This document shows positions 1 through 9,874 of a DNA stretch of 64,000 nucleotides, piece after piece. The first letter of the stretch is position 1. Each line of letters opens with the position of its first letter. A model generated the notes under the pieces. It saw only the letters and a list, made by a program, of their open reading frames with translations, was not told the DNA's origin and did no database searches. The DNA is taken from assembly GCA_030149205.1 (NCBI GenBank), contig JASBSB010000005.1, positions 18,523 through 82,522 of the forward strand, written 5' to 3'. The position numbers were made by a program, and so were the translations under genes. The stretch comes from Candidatus Heimdallarchaeota archaeon (GTDB lineage Archaea; Asgardarchaeota; Heimdallarchaeia; Heimdallarchaeales; Kariarchaeaceae).

Positions 1-35
1 ATTCCTCATTAACAGAGGTAGAGTTTCAGGAAACT

Positions 36-914
36 TTGGATTTCATTAAATTCGAAAATGAAAGGTTGCTATTTGCCTTTGACAGTGTTCAAAAAACCTA
101 TAGAAATGTTGTGGCGTTGAAAAAACTCACATATAAGACTTCTGCCAGGTCAATTGGATTGTTTGGAAGGAATGGAAGTGGAAAATCAACACTGATCAAG
201 CTCTTACTTGGACTGATAAAACCAGAGTCTGGAAGTGTGACCTTTAACTACTCAACTCAAGACCTAAGAGTTGTACCAGATTTCCCAAAGCTTCCAAGCC
301 ATTACTCTGTTAACAAATGGATGGAAACACTCGAGAATCTCTATGGACTTCCTGATATCAACGTTGATTTTGAGGGATTATTTGATCTTAAGGGAGATGA
401 GTTACTTGGTGAACTATCTGCTGGGCGATATCGTGTTGCTGCCCTACTGCCAATATTTTATGGCAAACCAAAGATCATTATATTGGATGAACCCACCACC
501 TTCTTAGATGCCGTGATGAAGGATTTGGTTCTCACTTTGATAAAAAGGCAGGTTGAGAAATATCAATCCAAGGTAATTATCGCATCACATCAAATTGATG
601 AGATCAATCTTTTTTCAGATGCTGTTCTTTTGTTGGATGATGGGTTGTTACTTGCTGAGATTCCCATGACTGATGATATTGAGACCAAATATAGTATACG
701 TGTGAGTGACACGATGGAATTTGAGGGGGTTCTAAAGAAGAACAAGATTAAGTATGAATTGAAGGAGACACGTTTTGGGTTCATGTTTGTGACCCCTTTG
801 AATACAAAGCTTTGGACTGCCACAAGACAGTATCTCTCAAATGAGAAAATGATTTACTCAATAAAGAAAATTGACAAACTACAGGAAAAACTGGGAGGGA
901 TTATAACTGAGTAA
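36..914 (+). CDS. ABC transporter ATP-binding protein (5' end may lie outside the window)
   Basis: This is the cytoplasmic ATPase of an ABC transporter. Counting from the TTG at 36, it shows Walker A (GRNGSGKST, residues 44-52), a signature-like LSAGR (127-131) and Walker B with the catalytic glutamate (IIILDEP, 147-153). A downstream S-H in IIASHQ is the switch histidine. The reading frame is open to the window edge, so the true start could lie upstream; TTG 36 is the first usable start codon. The C-terminal 70 residues do not match a known domain. It is followed after 16 bases by a membrane protein and then a second membrane-anchored protein, so the three probably form one export-type ABC system. 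The substrate cannot be read from the sequence. Confidence 0.9.
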   Translation: MDFIKFENERLLFAFDSVQKTYRNVVALKKLTYKTSARSIGLFGRNGSGKSTLIKLLLGLIKPESGSVTFNYSTQDLRVVPDFPKLPSHYSVNKWMETLENLYGLPDINVDFEGLFDLKGDELLGELSAGRYRVAALLPIFYGKPKIIILDEPTTFLDAVMKDLVLTLIKRQVEKYQSKVIIASHQIDEINLFSDAVLLLDDGLLLAEIPMTDDIETKYSIRVSDTMEFEGVLKKNKIKYELKETRFGFMFVTPLNTKLWTATRQYLSNEKMIYSIKKIDKLQEKLGGIITE

Positions 915-930
915 AGGAGTATCAACAAAT

Positions 931-1689
931 ATGTTCACAGGTCTTCATAATTATATTCAGAATTATTCAGAATCTGATAAATTTGAGAAGGAAGCAGTTA
1001 AGGCCCTCTTTTTTAAGTCTTACCTCAAAGAAATACTGATTCTTGTGCCCATGAGTCTTGGTTTCCTATTTTTTCTCTTTACTTCCTCCGACACGTACAC
1101 CTCAGGGACATCCATTGTCACACAATTCGAATTGATGCGCAGTCGCTTGATATTTAGTTTTCTTGAGGGTGTTTTTGTTGGGATTACGGTTATTATAGCC
1201 ATGGTACAGTTGATCCGTTGGATAAGCTCACAAAGTGATGGAAGCTTTGGATACTGGGTGGGTATCGGAGCTAAGAGAGAGAAAATTTTACGACATACCT
1301 TGATCTCGACGATCTATTTTTCAACTCTTGGTGTAATAATCGGGTTTATACTAGTATTCTCAATTGGTGGAATCTCATTTGGTTCAATTGAAATTTTAGC
1401 TCTGTTGATAGCTACAGTGTCGAATATAATCACATGGCTATTAATTGGTTTAATTCTATCTCAGTTTATACAAAATCAGGTCTTGACACCAATACTCTTT
1501 CTTTTCTTGGCAGCAACAAATCTATATGCTCTAAGACCACTAAGTGAGGTATATAGGTACTTCCTCGCACCTCAATTTAACACAACCATTAACTCCCTCA
1601 TGGTTGGTATATTACTAAGCTTACTGCTTAACATCCTTCTCTTTATGAGTACTTTGTGGGTACACAAAAGGAGTGAACTTGTTCTATAG
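931..1689 (+). CDS. ABC transporter permease-like membrane protein
   Basis: A 252-residue integral membrane protein with about six hydrophobic segments (for example near residues 33-50, 78-95, 125-150, 155-180, 185-200 and 225-243). The ATG at 931 is preceded by GGAG. It lies directly between the ABC ATPase and another membrane protein, and its size and topology fit an ABC-2-type permease. Assignment rests on context and hydrophobicity; no family signature was recognised. An EAA-like coupling loop is not clear. Confidence 0.75.
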   Translation: MFTGLHNYIQNYSESDKFEKEAVKALFFKSYLKEILILVPMSLGFLFFLFTSSDTYTSGTSIVTQFELMRSRLIFSFLEGVFVGITVIIAMVQLIRWISSQSDGSFGYWVGIGAKREKILRHTLISTIYFSTLGVIIGFILVFSIGGISFGSIEILALLIATVSNIITWLLIGLILSQFIQNQVLTPILFLFLAATNLYALRPLSEVYRYFLAPQFNTTINSLMVGILLSLLLNILLFMSTLWVHKRSELVL

Positions 1690-2115
1690 GTGAATGTTAT
1701 GAGGTACAAAAATATTGTTTTGGTATTGTTTATAATTTCTATCATTACCTTTCTCCCTGGATTCAAACCTAGTCAGACCTATTCACTTGTTCCGAGCACT
1801 CCCAGATCTATAATTTTTGATGTGACATCACCAACTCTTGAGCTAACGCTGAGTCAAAATTCAGGTGTGTCGATAAATCTATCCTATTATTTTGGTGGAA
1901 ATGTGGTGCAGATCAAGCAGAATCTTAACTTTACAAACTCATTGGTTTTGGACAATCTGTCTCCAGGATTATATTATCTTCAGATTTTATCAAGTAACCT
2001 AAATGAAATTACTATTGGAAATTCTGGTATATATATTGCTCAAATTGGTGTCTTTGTTTTTCTTGGTTTGCTCAACCTCTATGTCTTTAATAAGGAGCTA
2101 AAGATACGATCCTGA
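1690..2115 (+). CDS. Small membrane-anchored protein of the ABC transporter operon
   Basis: A 141-residue protein starting with GTG immediately after the permease stop; an ATG at 1699 is an alternative start. It has a hydrophobic N-terminal segment (about residues 7-24), an outside domain of about 90 residues rich in Ser, Asn and Leu with N-x-S/T sites, and a second hydrophobic segment near residues 113-130 with a basic tail. The topology suggests a domain held outside the membrane by two helices. It is translationally coupled to the permease, so it is probably an accessory part of the transporter. Family unknown. Confidence 0.7.
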   Translation: MNVMRYKNIVLVLFIISIITFLPGFKPSQTYSLVPSTPRSIIFDVTSPTLELTLSQNSGVSINLSYYFGGNVVQIKQNLNFTNSLVLDNLSPGLYYLQILSSNLNEITIGNSGIYIAQIGVFVFLGLLNLYVFNKELKIRS

Positions 2116-2267
2116 ATCAATTACAAATTTCCAGATCTTAAGACTGCTTTAATTGAGATTCCTCAACAAATAACAAAAAGGCTCTAAATTTACAGATGAT
2201 TTAATTTTGAAGGCAAAATTTCTTTTTTGCCCTGAATTAGAGATTATTATTTGATGGTTGGGAATGC

Positions 2268-3122
2268 TTATCCACGATACTTATAGAACCCTTCTCCAGT
2301 CTTTATTCCTAGTTTTCCCTCTTCAACGAGCTTTACAAGTATGTTTGCTGGTTTGTAAGCTTCTCCAAGCTCTCTTTCCATGGTTCGTTGGCTTGCTAAG
2401 GCAACATCCAACCCTACCATATCTGCAAGTGTCAGTGGGCCAGCTGGAAAGTTAGCCCCTAACATAAGTGCCTGATCTATATCTTCCTTAGTTGCGACTT
2501 CTTCGTCTAAGAGTTTAGCAGCTTCGTTTAGTGAGGGTAATAAGACCCTGTTCACAATAAATCCGGGTGAGTCTTTTGCAACAATTGGAACTTTTTTGAG
2601 TGTTGTCACAAATCCTTTGGCTGACTCTACAACCATATCACTGGTCTCTTTACCCTTGATAACTTCAACTAATCTCATAGCAGCTGGTGGATTGAAAAAA
2701 TGTAACCCTAAAACTCTCTGTGGATTTTTCACAACTTCAGCAATCTTAGAGATAGATAAGGTGCTTGTGTTACTAGCGAGTATAGTGTTTTCATCTGCAA
2801 ATTTTGATAGCTCTGAAAACACCTCATGCTTTACATTCATGTCTTCAAAAACTGCCTCAATAACCAGATTAGCCCCTTTGACAGCCTCTTCTACTGACAA
2901 TGTAGATTTAATTCTTGAAAATACTTTTTCACCCTCTGCAGGTGTGAGCTTTTTCCTTTCAATTCCGTCCATCAATGCTTTTCTGATCTTGTCCAACCCA
3001 GCATCAAGGAATCTCTGTTCCTTATCCAGAATGGTCACATTAATTCCTGCAACAGCAGACACATAGGCAATTCCAGATCCCATTGCACCGGTACCAATAA
3101 CAACTAGATTTTTGATTTCCAT
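2268..3122 (-). CDS. hbd: 3-hydroxyacyl-CoA dehydrogenase (3-hydroxybutyryl-CoA dehydrogenase type)
   Basis: NAD-dependent oxidation of (S)-3-hydroxyacyl-CoA to 3-oxoacyl-CoA, the third step of beta-oxidation, or the reverse in butyrate-type pathways. The 284-residue length is that of the single-domain enzyme, not the FadB fusion. It shows the Rossmann motif GTGAMG (10-15), the SNTSTLSI segment, the catalytic histidine in HFFNPP (H141), and the dimerisation-domain motifs DSPGFIVNR and GPLTLADMVGLD. It starts at ATG 3122. ETF subunits and a CoA-transferase elsewhere in the window support fatty-acid metabolism, though the genes are not linked in an operon. Confidence 0.95.
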   Translation of the reverse strand: MEIKNLVVIGTGAMGSGIAYVSAVAGINVTILDKEQRFLDAGLDKIRKALMDGIERKKLTPAEGEKVFSRIKSTLSVEEAVKGANLVIEAVFEDMNVKHEVFSELSKFADENTILASNTSTLSISKIAEVVKNPQRVLGLHFFNPPAAMRLVEVIKGKETSDMVVESAKGFVTTLKKVPIVAKDSPGFIVNRVLLPSLNEAAKLLDEEVATKEDIDQALMLGANFPAGPLTLADMVGLDVALASQRTMERELGEAYKPANILVKLVEEGKLGIKTGEGFYKYRG

Positions 3123-3375
3123 GAGGTATGATGTTATCTTCTATTTATTTAACTTAAGAAAACAATCAAAACAAGATTCTTAAATTCTTATATTTTTTTA
3201 TCAATTTTAGGGTGTCTATCATACATGGAATCCTGCTATAATACCTTAGATACTAAATAAATAGGCTAATTAAACAGAATTTTCTCTCAAATTATCAATA
3301 CTTTACTCTGATCAAAACTGGTCAGAACACTGTTCTACTCCCTATCTTAATAAACTATCAAGAGGAATAACGAGT

Positions 3376-5040
3376 ATGCAATCAATAAGAAAGTTCTTTC
3401 TCTTTGGAGTCCCCATCAAGCAGATTTCAGTAGTTTTTTTACTGTCTGGATTGTTGATGACTGGAGTAGTTTTCTTAACAGATAATAATTTGATTCCTAA
3501 ATATGCATCACATTATTATCCCGCTCCATATTTTTCAAATGTGATACAGGTCAACAGTGCTTTATACTGGATAGAATTGAACAGTTCTGGTTCTTTCAAT
3601 TTGTCGTTTGATCTTCATTCAAGAAATCTACAAAGCAACATTAGCACAGTTTCTAAACTCGTGGGACTGAATACAGGGATGATCCTTGCAAATACAACAT
3701 CAATTAATTTTCAATTCAAATTACTACCGTATGGTGTCAATGCTTTCCTTATTCTAATGCAACAATATCATAATTATGACTCATTTCGTAGTTTTGTTTA
3801 TCCAACAGAGACTCCATATTCAATGGATATTCTGCCAGTTCATATACTAAGTTCTGGAGATTTAAATTTTGGAACGCTGACCTTAATCAACAAAACACGG
3901 TCCCTTCAATTTAATCTATTTTCAAACTTCAATAATTATTTGAATAAAGAGATACTTCTGACCTTTAGTAATGGTTCTGAACCAAGAACTCATTATATGT
4001 TCACGTCATCATTATTTCAAAAAATATTAAGTACCTCAACTGAAGGGTCTGTGTATTTACCACCTTTTGAAATCGCCACAAAGCTATCAACACAGTTTAT
4101 TCAATTAGATTCTTTTATTCAAAAAGAGGCACATGTTTCAAATATCTCAAAAATTTCATCAATCAATCTTATAGATGCTAGAGTAAAATTAATCGATAGC
4201 TACGGAAGAATCCATTTCTTCGGGCAAGGAATAATTAAAGATGAAACTGAGGGAACTTTGGCAGCATTAAATGTGCCAGATTATGCTGTATTAATTCCCA
4301 GTACAAATAATGTTCAGTATTGGCAATTGCTACCAAATTTTTTCAAGTCTGTAAATTATAACAATTTCTATCCTAGAACAGTCTCACTTTTTCAGCTAAA
4401 TTCAAGTATAATGGTATCTTTTATATCTCCAGATGTAAATGGTTTTTACAACAATTTGAGGTTCTGGGAGAAATCCTCTACTTACAATTACACTCAATAC
4501 ATGGATTATTCGAAGTCAAATAGTTTCCAAATTTCCTTCTTTGATCCTCTAAATATTACACACTCAATGAATATTTCATTTACAGGGAATCGGACAACTT
4601 TTCCTCGGTTAAGTTCTTCTCATGTGATTCTAAGGGATATTTATAATACCCAAACCTTTCATTCTTTTGCGTATTCTTACTATTTACTATCATCAATCCC
4701 TGGAAATTCAGAGACTCAATTCTACTTAACCATTAAATTAAACAAGGAAAACAGCTCATACGTCCCGATAACTGATTCTGTTACCCAGAACAAGGTTTTA
4801 ACACTTGTTCGATTCAATGTATCTAAAAATTATCAAACAGGTCCCATAGTAACGAGAGACATATTGTATACACCTAAAACAACTAATTCTTCATCTCAGC
4901 TCCGTCATTCCGGTGGAATAAACATTGGTAGTTTATTTCTAATTGCAAAAAATAATAAATCTCTCATTTTAATATACTTTGATTATTCCTCTGAGGGAAG
5001 TTCCATGGCTATGATAGTAATTTGGGGGATTAAAACCTGA
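3376..5040 (+). CDS. Secreted or membrane-anchored surface protein, unknown function
   Basis: A 554-residue protein with a basic N-terminus followed by a hydrophobic helix (residues about 17-36), then a long polar region rich in Ser, Asn, Phe and Tyr with many N-x-S/T sequons, as in archaeal glycosylated surface proteins. There is a weakly hydrophobic stretch at the very C-terminus. No catalytic motif or family was recognised. The next gene, a winged-helix protein with two membrane helices, follows after about 75 bases and may be a partner or regulator. Confidence 0.75.
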   Translation: MQSIRKFFLFGVPIKQISVVFLLSGLLMTGVVFLTDNNLIPKYASHYYPAPYFSNVIQVNSALYWIELNSSGSFNLSFDLHSRNLQSNISTVSKLVGLNTGMILANTTSINFQFKLLPYGVNAFLILMQQYHNYDSFRSFVYPTETPYSMDILPVHILSSGDLNFGTLTLINKTRSLQFNLFSNFNNYLNKEILLTFSNGSEPRTHYMFTSSLFQKILSTSTEGSVYLPPFEIATKLSTQFIQLDSFIQKEAHVSNISKISSINLIDARVKLIDSYGRIHFFGQGIIKDETEGTLAALNVPDYAVLIPSTNNVQYWQLLPNFFKSVNYNNFYPRTVSLFQLNSSIMVSFISPDVNGFYNNLRFWEKSSTYNYTQYMDYSKSNSFQISFFDPLNITHSMNISFTGNRTTFPRLSSSHVILRDIYNTQTFHSFAYSYYLLSSIPGNSETQFYLTIKLNKENSSYVPITDSVTQNKVLTLVRFNVSKNYQTGPIVTRDILYTPKTTNSSSQLRHSGGINIGSLFLIAKNNKSLILIYFDYSSEGSSMAMIVIWGIKT

Positions 5041-5114
5041 AAATAGATAAACCTAAAGTACAGAATATAGCTACTTCTAAGGACGACCTATATCCTGATG
5101 AGCAAAACTTACCT

Positions 5115-5552
5115 GTGATTCAAAAGGATGTGAGAGGTAAAACGCTTGAGGTTTATTATTTCTTAACATCACATCCTGATACAGAATTTGGTGTTAGAGA
5201 AATCCAACGGGAATTGAACTACTCCTCACCATCTGTGGCATCTTACCATCTGTCAAGATTGTATAACTTCCATTTAGTTGAAAAAAATGAGAACGGGAGA
5301 TACTTTGTCAAGAAGAAGGATCCATTGGTTCTCGGTGAGCTTGCAGATCATATCCGGGTTGCAGAATGGTCTATTCCTACTTTGGTTGTGTATGTGTTTT
5401 TTGGCGTTTTTGCTATTTTAATAGCAATAGCGTTTTTTGTGGTTAAGATGCCCAATGAATCCTGGTTCGTATTTGTGTTATTCTACAACCTGATTTTCAT
5501 TTTTTGGGTTATTCGTGACGTAATGAGGTACTACAAGAAAATAGAACAGTGA
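5115..5552 (+). CDS. Membrane-bound winged-helix protein
   Basis: 145 residues. The N-terminal 75 residues form a winged helix of the ArsR/MarR type (REIQRELNYSSPSVASYHL is the recognition helix-turn-helix), followed by two hydrophobic helices (about 87-108 and 116-134). Such membrane-tethered regulators are known in archaea. The start used is GTG 5115. The frame is open back to about 5034 and encodes a plausible acidic N-terminal tail, but no standard start codon is present there; a CTG overlaps the stop of the upstream gene (5037-5040), so a non-standard, coupled start is possible. Confidence 0.75.
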   Translation: MIQKDVRGKTLEVYYFLTSHPDTEFGVREIQRELNYSSPSVASYHLSRLYNFHLVEKNENGRYFVKKKDPLVLGELADHIRVAEWSIPTLVVYVFFGVFAILIAIAFFVVKMPNESWFVFVLFYNLIFIFWVIRDVMRYYKKIEQ

Positions 5553-5649
5553 AAATGTAGGGGTTATCTTTTATTCTATTACAAAATTAGATACATTATC
5601 ATCTTATAATCTGAAAACGATTTTATATCAGTAATACTTTACAAATGTA

Positions 5650-6747
5650 GTGGAATGGCAGGAATTTAATCTGGGAGTCTATAATCTTATAAATGGAGAA
5701 ATTGCCCCAAATTCTCTGCTCCAGAAACTAATAGAGTCATTCTCTAAGACATATTCAATTAAAGATGTCTTGATTGTTAAGGATAACAAGAACTCCATCA
5801 CTGTGTTCAGTGGAAAGTATCCTCATTGGCAGGATATTTACAATTTTGGTGTAACCTACAAGGATATTTATTCAACCCTATCAGAGTTCTCCTTACTTAC
5901 CAATGAATCTCATGAGGGTATCAAATTTTATACTGAGAGAAGAGTGTTTAAGCTGGTAAACAGATATTATCAACCTCTTCTAAAAACCGAGAAAACGACC
6001 TTATCTGAGGAGTACATTATTCTTGCAGTTTTAGGGTCTCAAGATTCAGTCATTCAACTTCTTCCCACCTCAGAAAAATCCCTTGGACTGATAACCATAC
6101 TTCAGATAATTTCTGTGTACCAACAAAATTTAATCCTAAAAGACCTGTTAAATTATTTTGCTAACGAGTTAATTGATGCCTATAAAGTTATTCCGTTTCA
6201 TCTTCGCGAGGTTGACAAATCAAGAATTACACCCGAACAGATGGATGAGATTATTCCTGTCGCATATACAGCCTATTTTAATGAACAACTTGGCCCCACT
6301 GCCTTTGTTTCCTCTCCCAGAAATTACAATATGGTCAATCTTTCGCGTCAGCTTGTCTCAAGTTACACAGTTATAGATTTTGATTTTGTCATTGAGGCGG
6401 AGTTCATATTAAACACCAGTCAGCAGGTTGTTCCAGAGAAAGGAGAGTTTCTCTCCTTGTTCTTTGTAAGGGATACATCTGAGGCTAGGGCAGGAAAAGA
6501 ACTTCATTCAATGAACGTGATTATCAATGAAAAATACAACTTTCAACTGTTACAGACAATGCCCCTGATAAAAGCAAACCTTATGGTTTTTGGGAAGCAT
6601 TATAAGCAGATGATATCTGAATTACCCACATTAATAGATAAACTTGACAAAGGTGAGAAAGAAACACTAAAGTCTCGGATTTCAGATTTATTGTTTGAGC
6701 TACGAAGGGACCTTGCAACACATATAATTAAAATAATTGAAGGTTAA
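5650..6747 (+). CDS. Unrecognised 365-residue cytoplasmic protein
   Basis: A soluble protein with mixed alpha/beta character, no signal peptide and no membrane helices. A TATA-like element (TTTTATAT near 5622) lies about 28 bases before the GTG start, which suggests a very short leader. No known motif was found. The last 80 residues are strongly helical and charged. It converges on the next gene with a 4-base overlap of the 3' ends. Confidence 0.7.
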   Translation: MEWQEFNLGVYNLINGEIAPNSLLQKLIESFSKTYSIKDVLIVKDNKNSITVFSGKYPHWQDIYNFGVTYKDIYSTLSEFSLLTNESHEGIKFYTERRVFKLVNRYYQPLLKTEKTTLSEEYIILAVLGSQDSVIQLLPTSEKSLGLITILQIISVYQQNLILKDLLNYFANELIDAYKVIPFHLREVDKSRITPEQMDEIIPVAYTAYFNEQLGPTAFVSSPRNYNMVNLSRQLVSSYTVIDFDFVIEAEFILNTSQQVVPEKGEFLSLFFVRDTSEARAGKELHSMNVIINEKYNFQLLQTMPLIKANLMVFGKHYKQMISELPTLIDKLDKGEKETLKSRISDLLFELRRDLATHIIKIIEG

Positions 6748-7295
6748 AACTCTAAATCATCCCAAAGGTCTTTATTTTTTTGTCTGCGCTTTTTGCGGTC
6801 TTCAAGAACAGTTTCAACCTTTTCTTTTGGAACCTCATTAAACTCAAGATCACCCAGATCGAGTGCTTCCTCTAAAGTGAGATTCTCTGTAGACCCTTTC
6901 TGTTCTTTTCTCTTCTTTCGCCTCTTAAAAACTCCTCTTATCCCGCTTGGTTCTTCCTTTGTGTCTCTTTTACTCTTCTCTTTCGGTTTTTTAAAGGTGC
7001 CAGTTAGTTCTGCCTGTGGTGTTGATGGTAAATCTGTCTGTTCATCACCATCTCTAAATATATCTGCTGTGGCACCTGGTGCATACATGTCAAGGGAGTT
7101 AATAATTTCTTTTGCTAACAGCTTTAAAGTTGGATTAAGGCTTGTTTGGTTTTGGGCAAAGTGGGTTTTAACCTCATTCAAAAAATGGATACCTGTATCA
7201 AAATCTCTAGATACAAAGCCAGATATTGCCTGTATTATGAAAAGCCTCATCATTTTATCAACAATCGATCTGTCTCCAGCTTTCTGATTATACAT
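6744..7295 (-). CDS. Unrecognised protein with charged, low-complexity C-terminal tail
   Basis: 183 residues. The first 80 residues look like a compact helical domain (NQKAGDRSIVDKMMRLFIIQ onward). Then comes a Lys/Arg/Glu-rich linker (about 95-135) and an acidic end finishing in LWDDLEF. The linker resembles a disordered tether and the final tryptophan-acidic peptide a short binding motif; Mre11 in this window ends in a similar WEDLFE. Function unknown. Start is ATG 7295. Confidence 0.7.
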   Translation of the reverse strand: MYNQKAGDRSIVDKMMRLFIIQAISGFVSRDFDTGIHFLNEVKTHFAQNQTSLNPTLKLLAKEIINSLDMYAPGATADIFRDGDEQTDLPSTPQAELTGTFKKPKEKSKRDTKEEPSGIRGVFKRRKKRKEQKGSTENLTLEEALDLGDLEFNEVPKEKVETVLEDRKKRRQKNKDLWDDLEF

Positions 7296-7432
7296 TTAGT
7301 CACTTCCTTGTTTAGGTATATAGTGGACTTATTTAAATCTTCCATTAGAAAGTTTTGAAGATTCAGTTAAAAATTAAATAATTCTTGACCTTGAGAATAC
7401 GATTTATAATTATTGATTTTTGGACTATCTTC

Positions 7433-8383
7433 ATGAGAATCGTTATTGCACTGGGAGGAAATATGATTGTCGAGGGCAAAAGTACTGGTACGTATCAAGA
7501 GCAGAAAGCTAAGTTAGAAAAGAGTGCAAAAGTTATAGTTGATCTTCTCAAGATGGGACATGATCTGATCTTAACTCATGGAAATGGCCCACAGGTGGGT
7601 AATTTGCTTCTACAACAGGCAAGCATTTCTACTGTTCCAGCATTACCCCTTAGAATTTTAGGAGCAATGACGCAGGCACAAATTGGAGTTATGCTTGAAT
7701 TGGCTCTCAAAAATGAGCTATTAAACTCAAAGGATGCGAATTTATCAGAAAAAGAGGTAATTGTGGTACCAACTTCAGTCCTGGTCAATTCTGACGACCC
7801 TAGCTTTCAGGATCCCACCAAACCTATTGGACCTTTCTTTGATGAGAATCAATTCACAAAAATCAAGATCGGTGAGGATGAGATATATAAGACCTTTAAT
7901 TTAGGATACAGACGTGTTGTTCCCTCTCCAGACCCAGTTGATATTATTGAGAGGCAGTTGATCGAAAGTTTATCTAAAGCAGGAAATCTGGTAATTGCTG
8001 TTGGAGGTGGGGGAACCCCTGTAGTTAGCAAAAAAGGAAAACTTGAACCTGTAGATGCAGTAATTGATAAGGATAGAGCCTCAAGCCTTCTGGCAAGAGA
8101 GATCCATGCTGATGGTTTATTGATATTGACGAATGTTGATGGGGTTTACAAAAGATTTGGGTCTGCTGAACAAAAACTGATCTCAAAACTAGATAGAATG
8201 ATTGTTGATGACTTAGAAAAGGATGGGGAGCTGCAATCTGGAACAATTAAACCTAAAGTTTATGCCTGCCAAACCTTTGTTGAAAATGGGGGGAAATTTG
8301 CAATTATCACATCTCCTGACAAAGCTCTAAAAGCCTTAACCGGTAAAGCTGGGACGATTTATGGTACACCAATAGAAATTTGA
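7433..8383 (+). CDS. arcC: Carbamate kinase
   Basis: Transfers phosphate between carbamoyl phosphate and ADP (ATP + carbamate in reverse). Hallmarks of the amino-acid kinase fold are IALGGN at the N-terminus, THGNGPQVGNLL, VGGGGTPVV and DAVIDKDRAS, in the family order; length 316 residues as usual. The frame is open 16 codons upstream to TTG 7385, but ATG 7433 gives the canonical MRIVIALGGN start and is chosen. No arginine deiminase or ornithine carbamoyltransferase gene is nearby, so the source of carbamoyl phosphate is not shown. Confidence 0.93.
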   Translation: MRIVIALGGNMIVEGKSTGTYQEQKAKLEKSAKVIVDLLKMGHDLILTHGNGPQVGNLLLQQASISTVPALPLRILGAMTQAQIGVMLELALKNELLNSKDANLSEKEVIVVPTSVLVNSDDPSFQDPTKPIGPFFDENQFTKIKIGEDEIYKTFNLGYRRVVPSPDPVDIIERQLIESLSKAGNLVIAVGGGGTPVVSKKGKLEPVDAVIDKDRASSLLAREIHADGLLILTNVDGVYKRFGSAEQKLISKLDRMIVDDLEKDGELQSGTIKPKVYACQTFVENGGKFAIITSPDKALKALTGKAGTIYGTPIEI

Positions 8384-8541
8384 GATCAGAGTACTCATCT
8401 TACAATTAGGGTAATTCTATTGAATTAAAATTAAAGATTATGGGTTTTTGCAAAACCCTTCAACAATACCTCAGGTATAATCTACAACTAGAACAGTCTA
8501 AAATCCGAACAATTTTAAAATATGACAATATATCTCTATTT

Positions 8542-8958
8542 ATGCTTTTGAATGACTCAGAAATCAAAAAATTATTAGAAGAAGCCGAAGTTGTTGCTGT
8601 TTACGGTTGCTCTACTAATCCATCAAAACCATCTCACGAGGTTCCAGAATTCCTACAAAACAAGGGGTATAAAATAATTCCAATGAATCCTAAGGCTGAA
8701 AATATACTAGGAGAAAAAGTAATACGACAACTTAAGGATCTTCCTAAGGATGTTGATATTATTGATGTCTTTAGACCAAGTGAAGAAGCTAAAGAAGTTG
8801 TACGAGAGATAGTGAGCCTTGGTTTAAAACCAAAAGCTATTTGGTTGCAGCTTGGTATAAAGCATCCTGAAGCTGAAAAACTGGCCAATGATGCTAACAT
8901 CCCAATTATTATGGATAAATGTATGAAAATTGAGTATAACAAACATTTCACCAAGTAA
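8542..8958 (+). CDS. CoA-binding domain protein (YccU type)
   Basis: A 138-residue single-domain Rossmann protein of the CoA-binding family. Visible landmarks are VAVYGCSTNPSKPSHEV at the nucleotide-binding loop, GYKIIPMNP, DIIDVFRPSEEA and KAIWLQLGI, followed by a Cys in MDKCMKIEY, all in the family arrangement. The frame is open to ATG 8440, but the extra 34 residues are unlike the family and ATG 8542 is preferred. The exact role is unknown in this family; acyl-CoA or CoA sensing is the usual suggestion. Confidence 0.88.
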   Translation: MLLNDSEIKKLLEEAEVVAVYGCSTNPSKPSHEVPEFLQNKGYKIIPMNPKAENILGEKVIRQLKDLPKDVDIIDVFRPSEEAKEVVREIVSLGLKPKAIWLQLGIKHPEAEKLANDANIPIIMDKCMKIEYNKHFTK

Positions 8959-9004
8959 TTCACACAGACAAAGTATTTATTAAAATTCAAATCTACCGTT
9001 TCAT

Positions 9005-9736
9005 GTGTTCAATCTCTTTCGACCAAATCTTCCAGAAAGAAAATACAAAAAATACACCAAAGAAGAACTAGAATTAAGAAAAAGTTGGATTGAAAGACGG
9101 GGAAATCAGAAACTTATTGTGTTACATACCTACCATTCCATCGTAGATTCTTTGGTACCAATCCTGATTACTGGATTCTTAATGAGTTCAGTGGTAGGAG
9201 TGATCGTCGCATATTTCGCAAGAAATCTTACAGCAGTCTTTATTTCAATGCTTATTGTCTTTATCATCATAACTTCACTAAGAAACAAAGAATTTTCACT
9301 TATTGAATTTGACTTAAATGATAATATCTTTTATTACAAGGGGATTATTGAAATTGGTGGTGAACCACGCTTTACGGATTATCTGGGACCATTAGAAGCA
9401 GTCGAAGGGGTCGAAATTATTCGTACTGGAAAAATCCGCAAGAATTGGGAAACAAGATTTATTACGTCCTCTGGCTATTTGAGGCTTCCTTGGCCACTAC
9501 CCACAGAAGTTGTCACATATTTAAACAATAAAAAAATTCTAACTGAAGCTTTCACAATACCTGATGAGCCCATTGAAAAAAAATATGGACGTGAAATTTT
9601 CTACAGAAACATTATAGATAGAACTGAGTTCTACAAAGAATTGAGAGCTTTAAAGGAAAAGGAAAAGGGACTCCGAATGCAAGAAAGAATAGAGAAAGGA
9701 AAGATAGATGATAATTCACCATCTCCAGAAGAATAG
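9005..9736 (+). CDS. Membrane protein with two central helices, unknown function
   Basis: 243 residues starting with GTG. A basic N-terminal 45 residues is followed by two hydrophobic helices (about 49-70 and 75-93), then a 100-residue beta-rich soluble domain resembling PH-like membrane-associated domains, and a highly charged coiled C-terminus. No family was firmly recognised. It stands alone between the CoA-binding protein and etfB. Confidence 0.7.
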   Translation: MFNLFRPNLPERKYKKYTKEELELRKSWIERRGNQKLIVLHTYHSIVDSLVPILITGFLMSSVVGVIVAYFARNLTAVFISMLIVFIIITSLRNKEFSLIEFDLNDNIFYYKGIIEIGGEPRFTDYLGPLEAVEGVEIIRTGKIRKNWETRFITSSGYLRLPWPLPTEVVTYLNNKKILTEAFTIPDEPIEKKYGREIFYRNIIDRTEFYKELRALKEKEKGLRMQERIEKGKIDDNSPSPEE

Positions 9737-9874
9737 GTCATAAATCAGAATCCCTTTCAATAAAATTCTATTTCTTGTGCGTTTCAGACTTTTGAATCGA
9801 ATAATTTTAGTCTAACGCGTAGTATCATGGTTTTTATGATAAATCTAAAAAAGAATATTTTATGAAGATAGAAT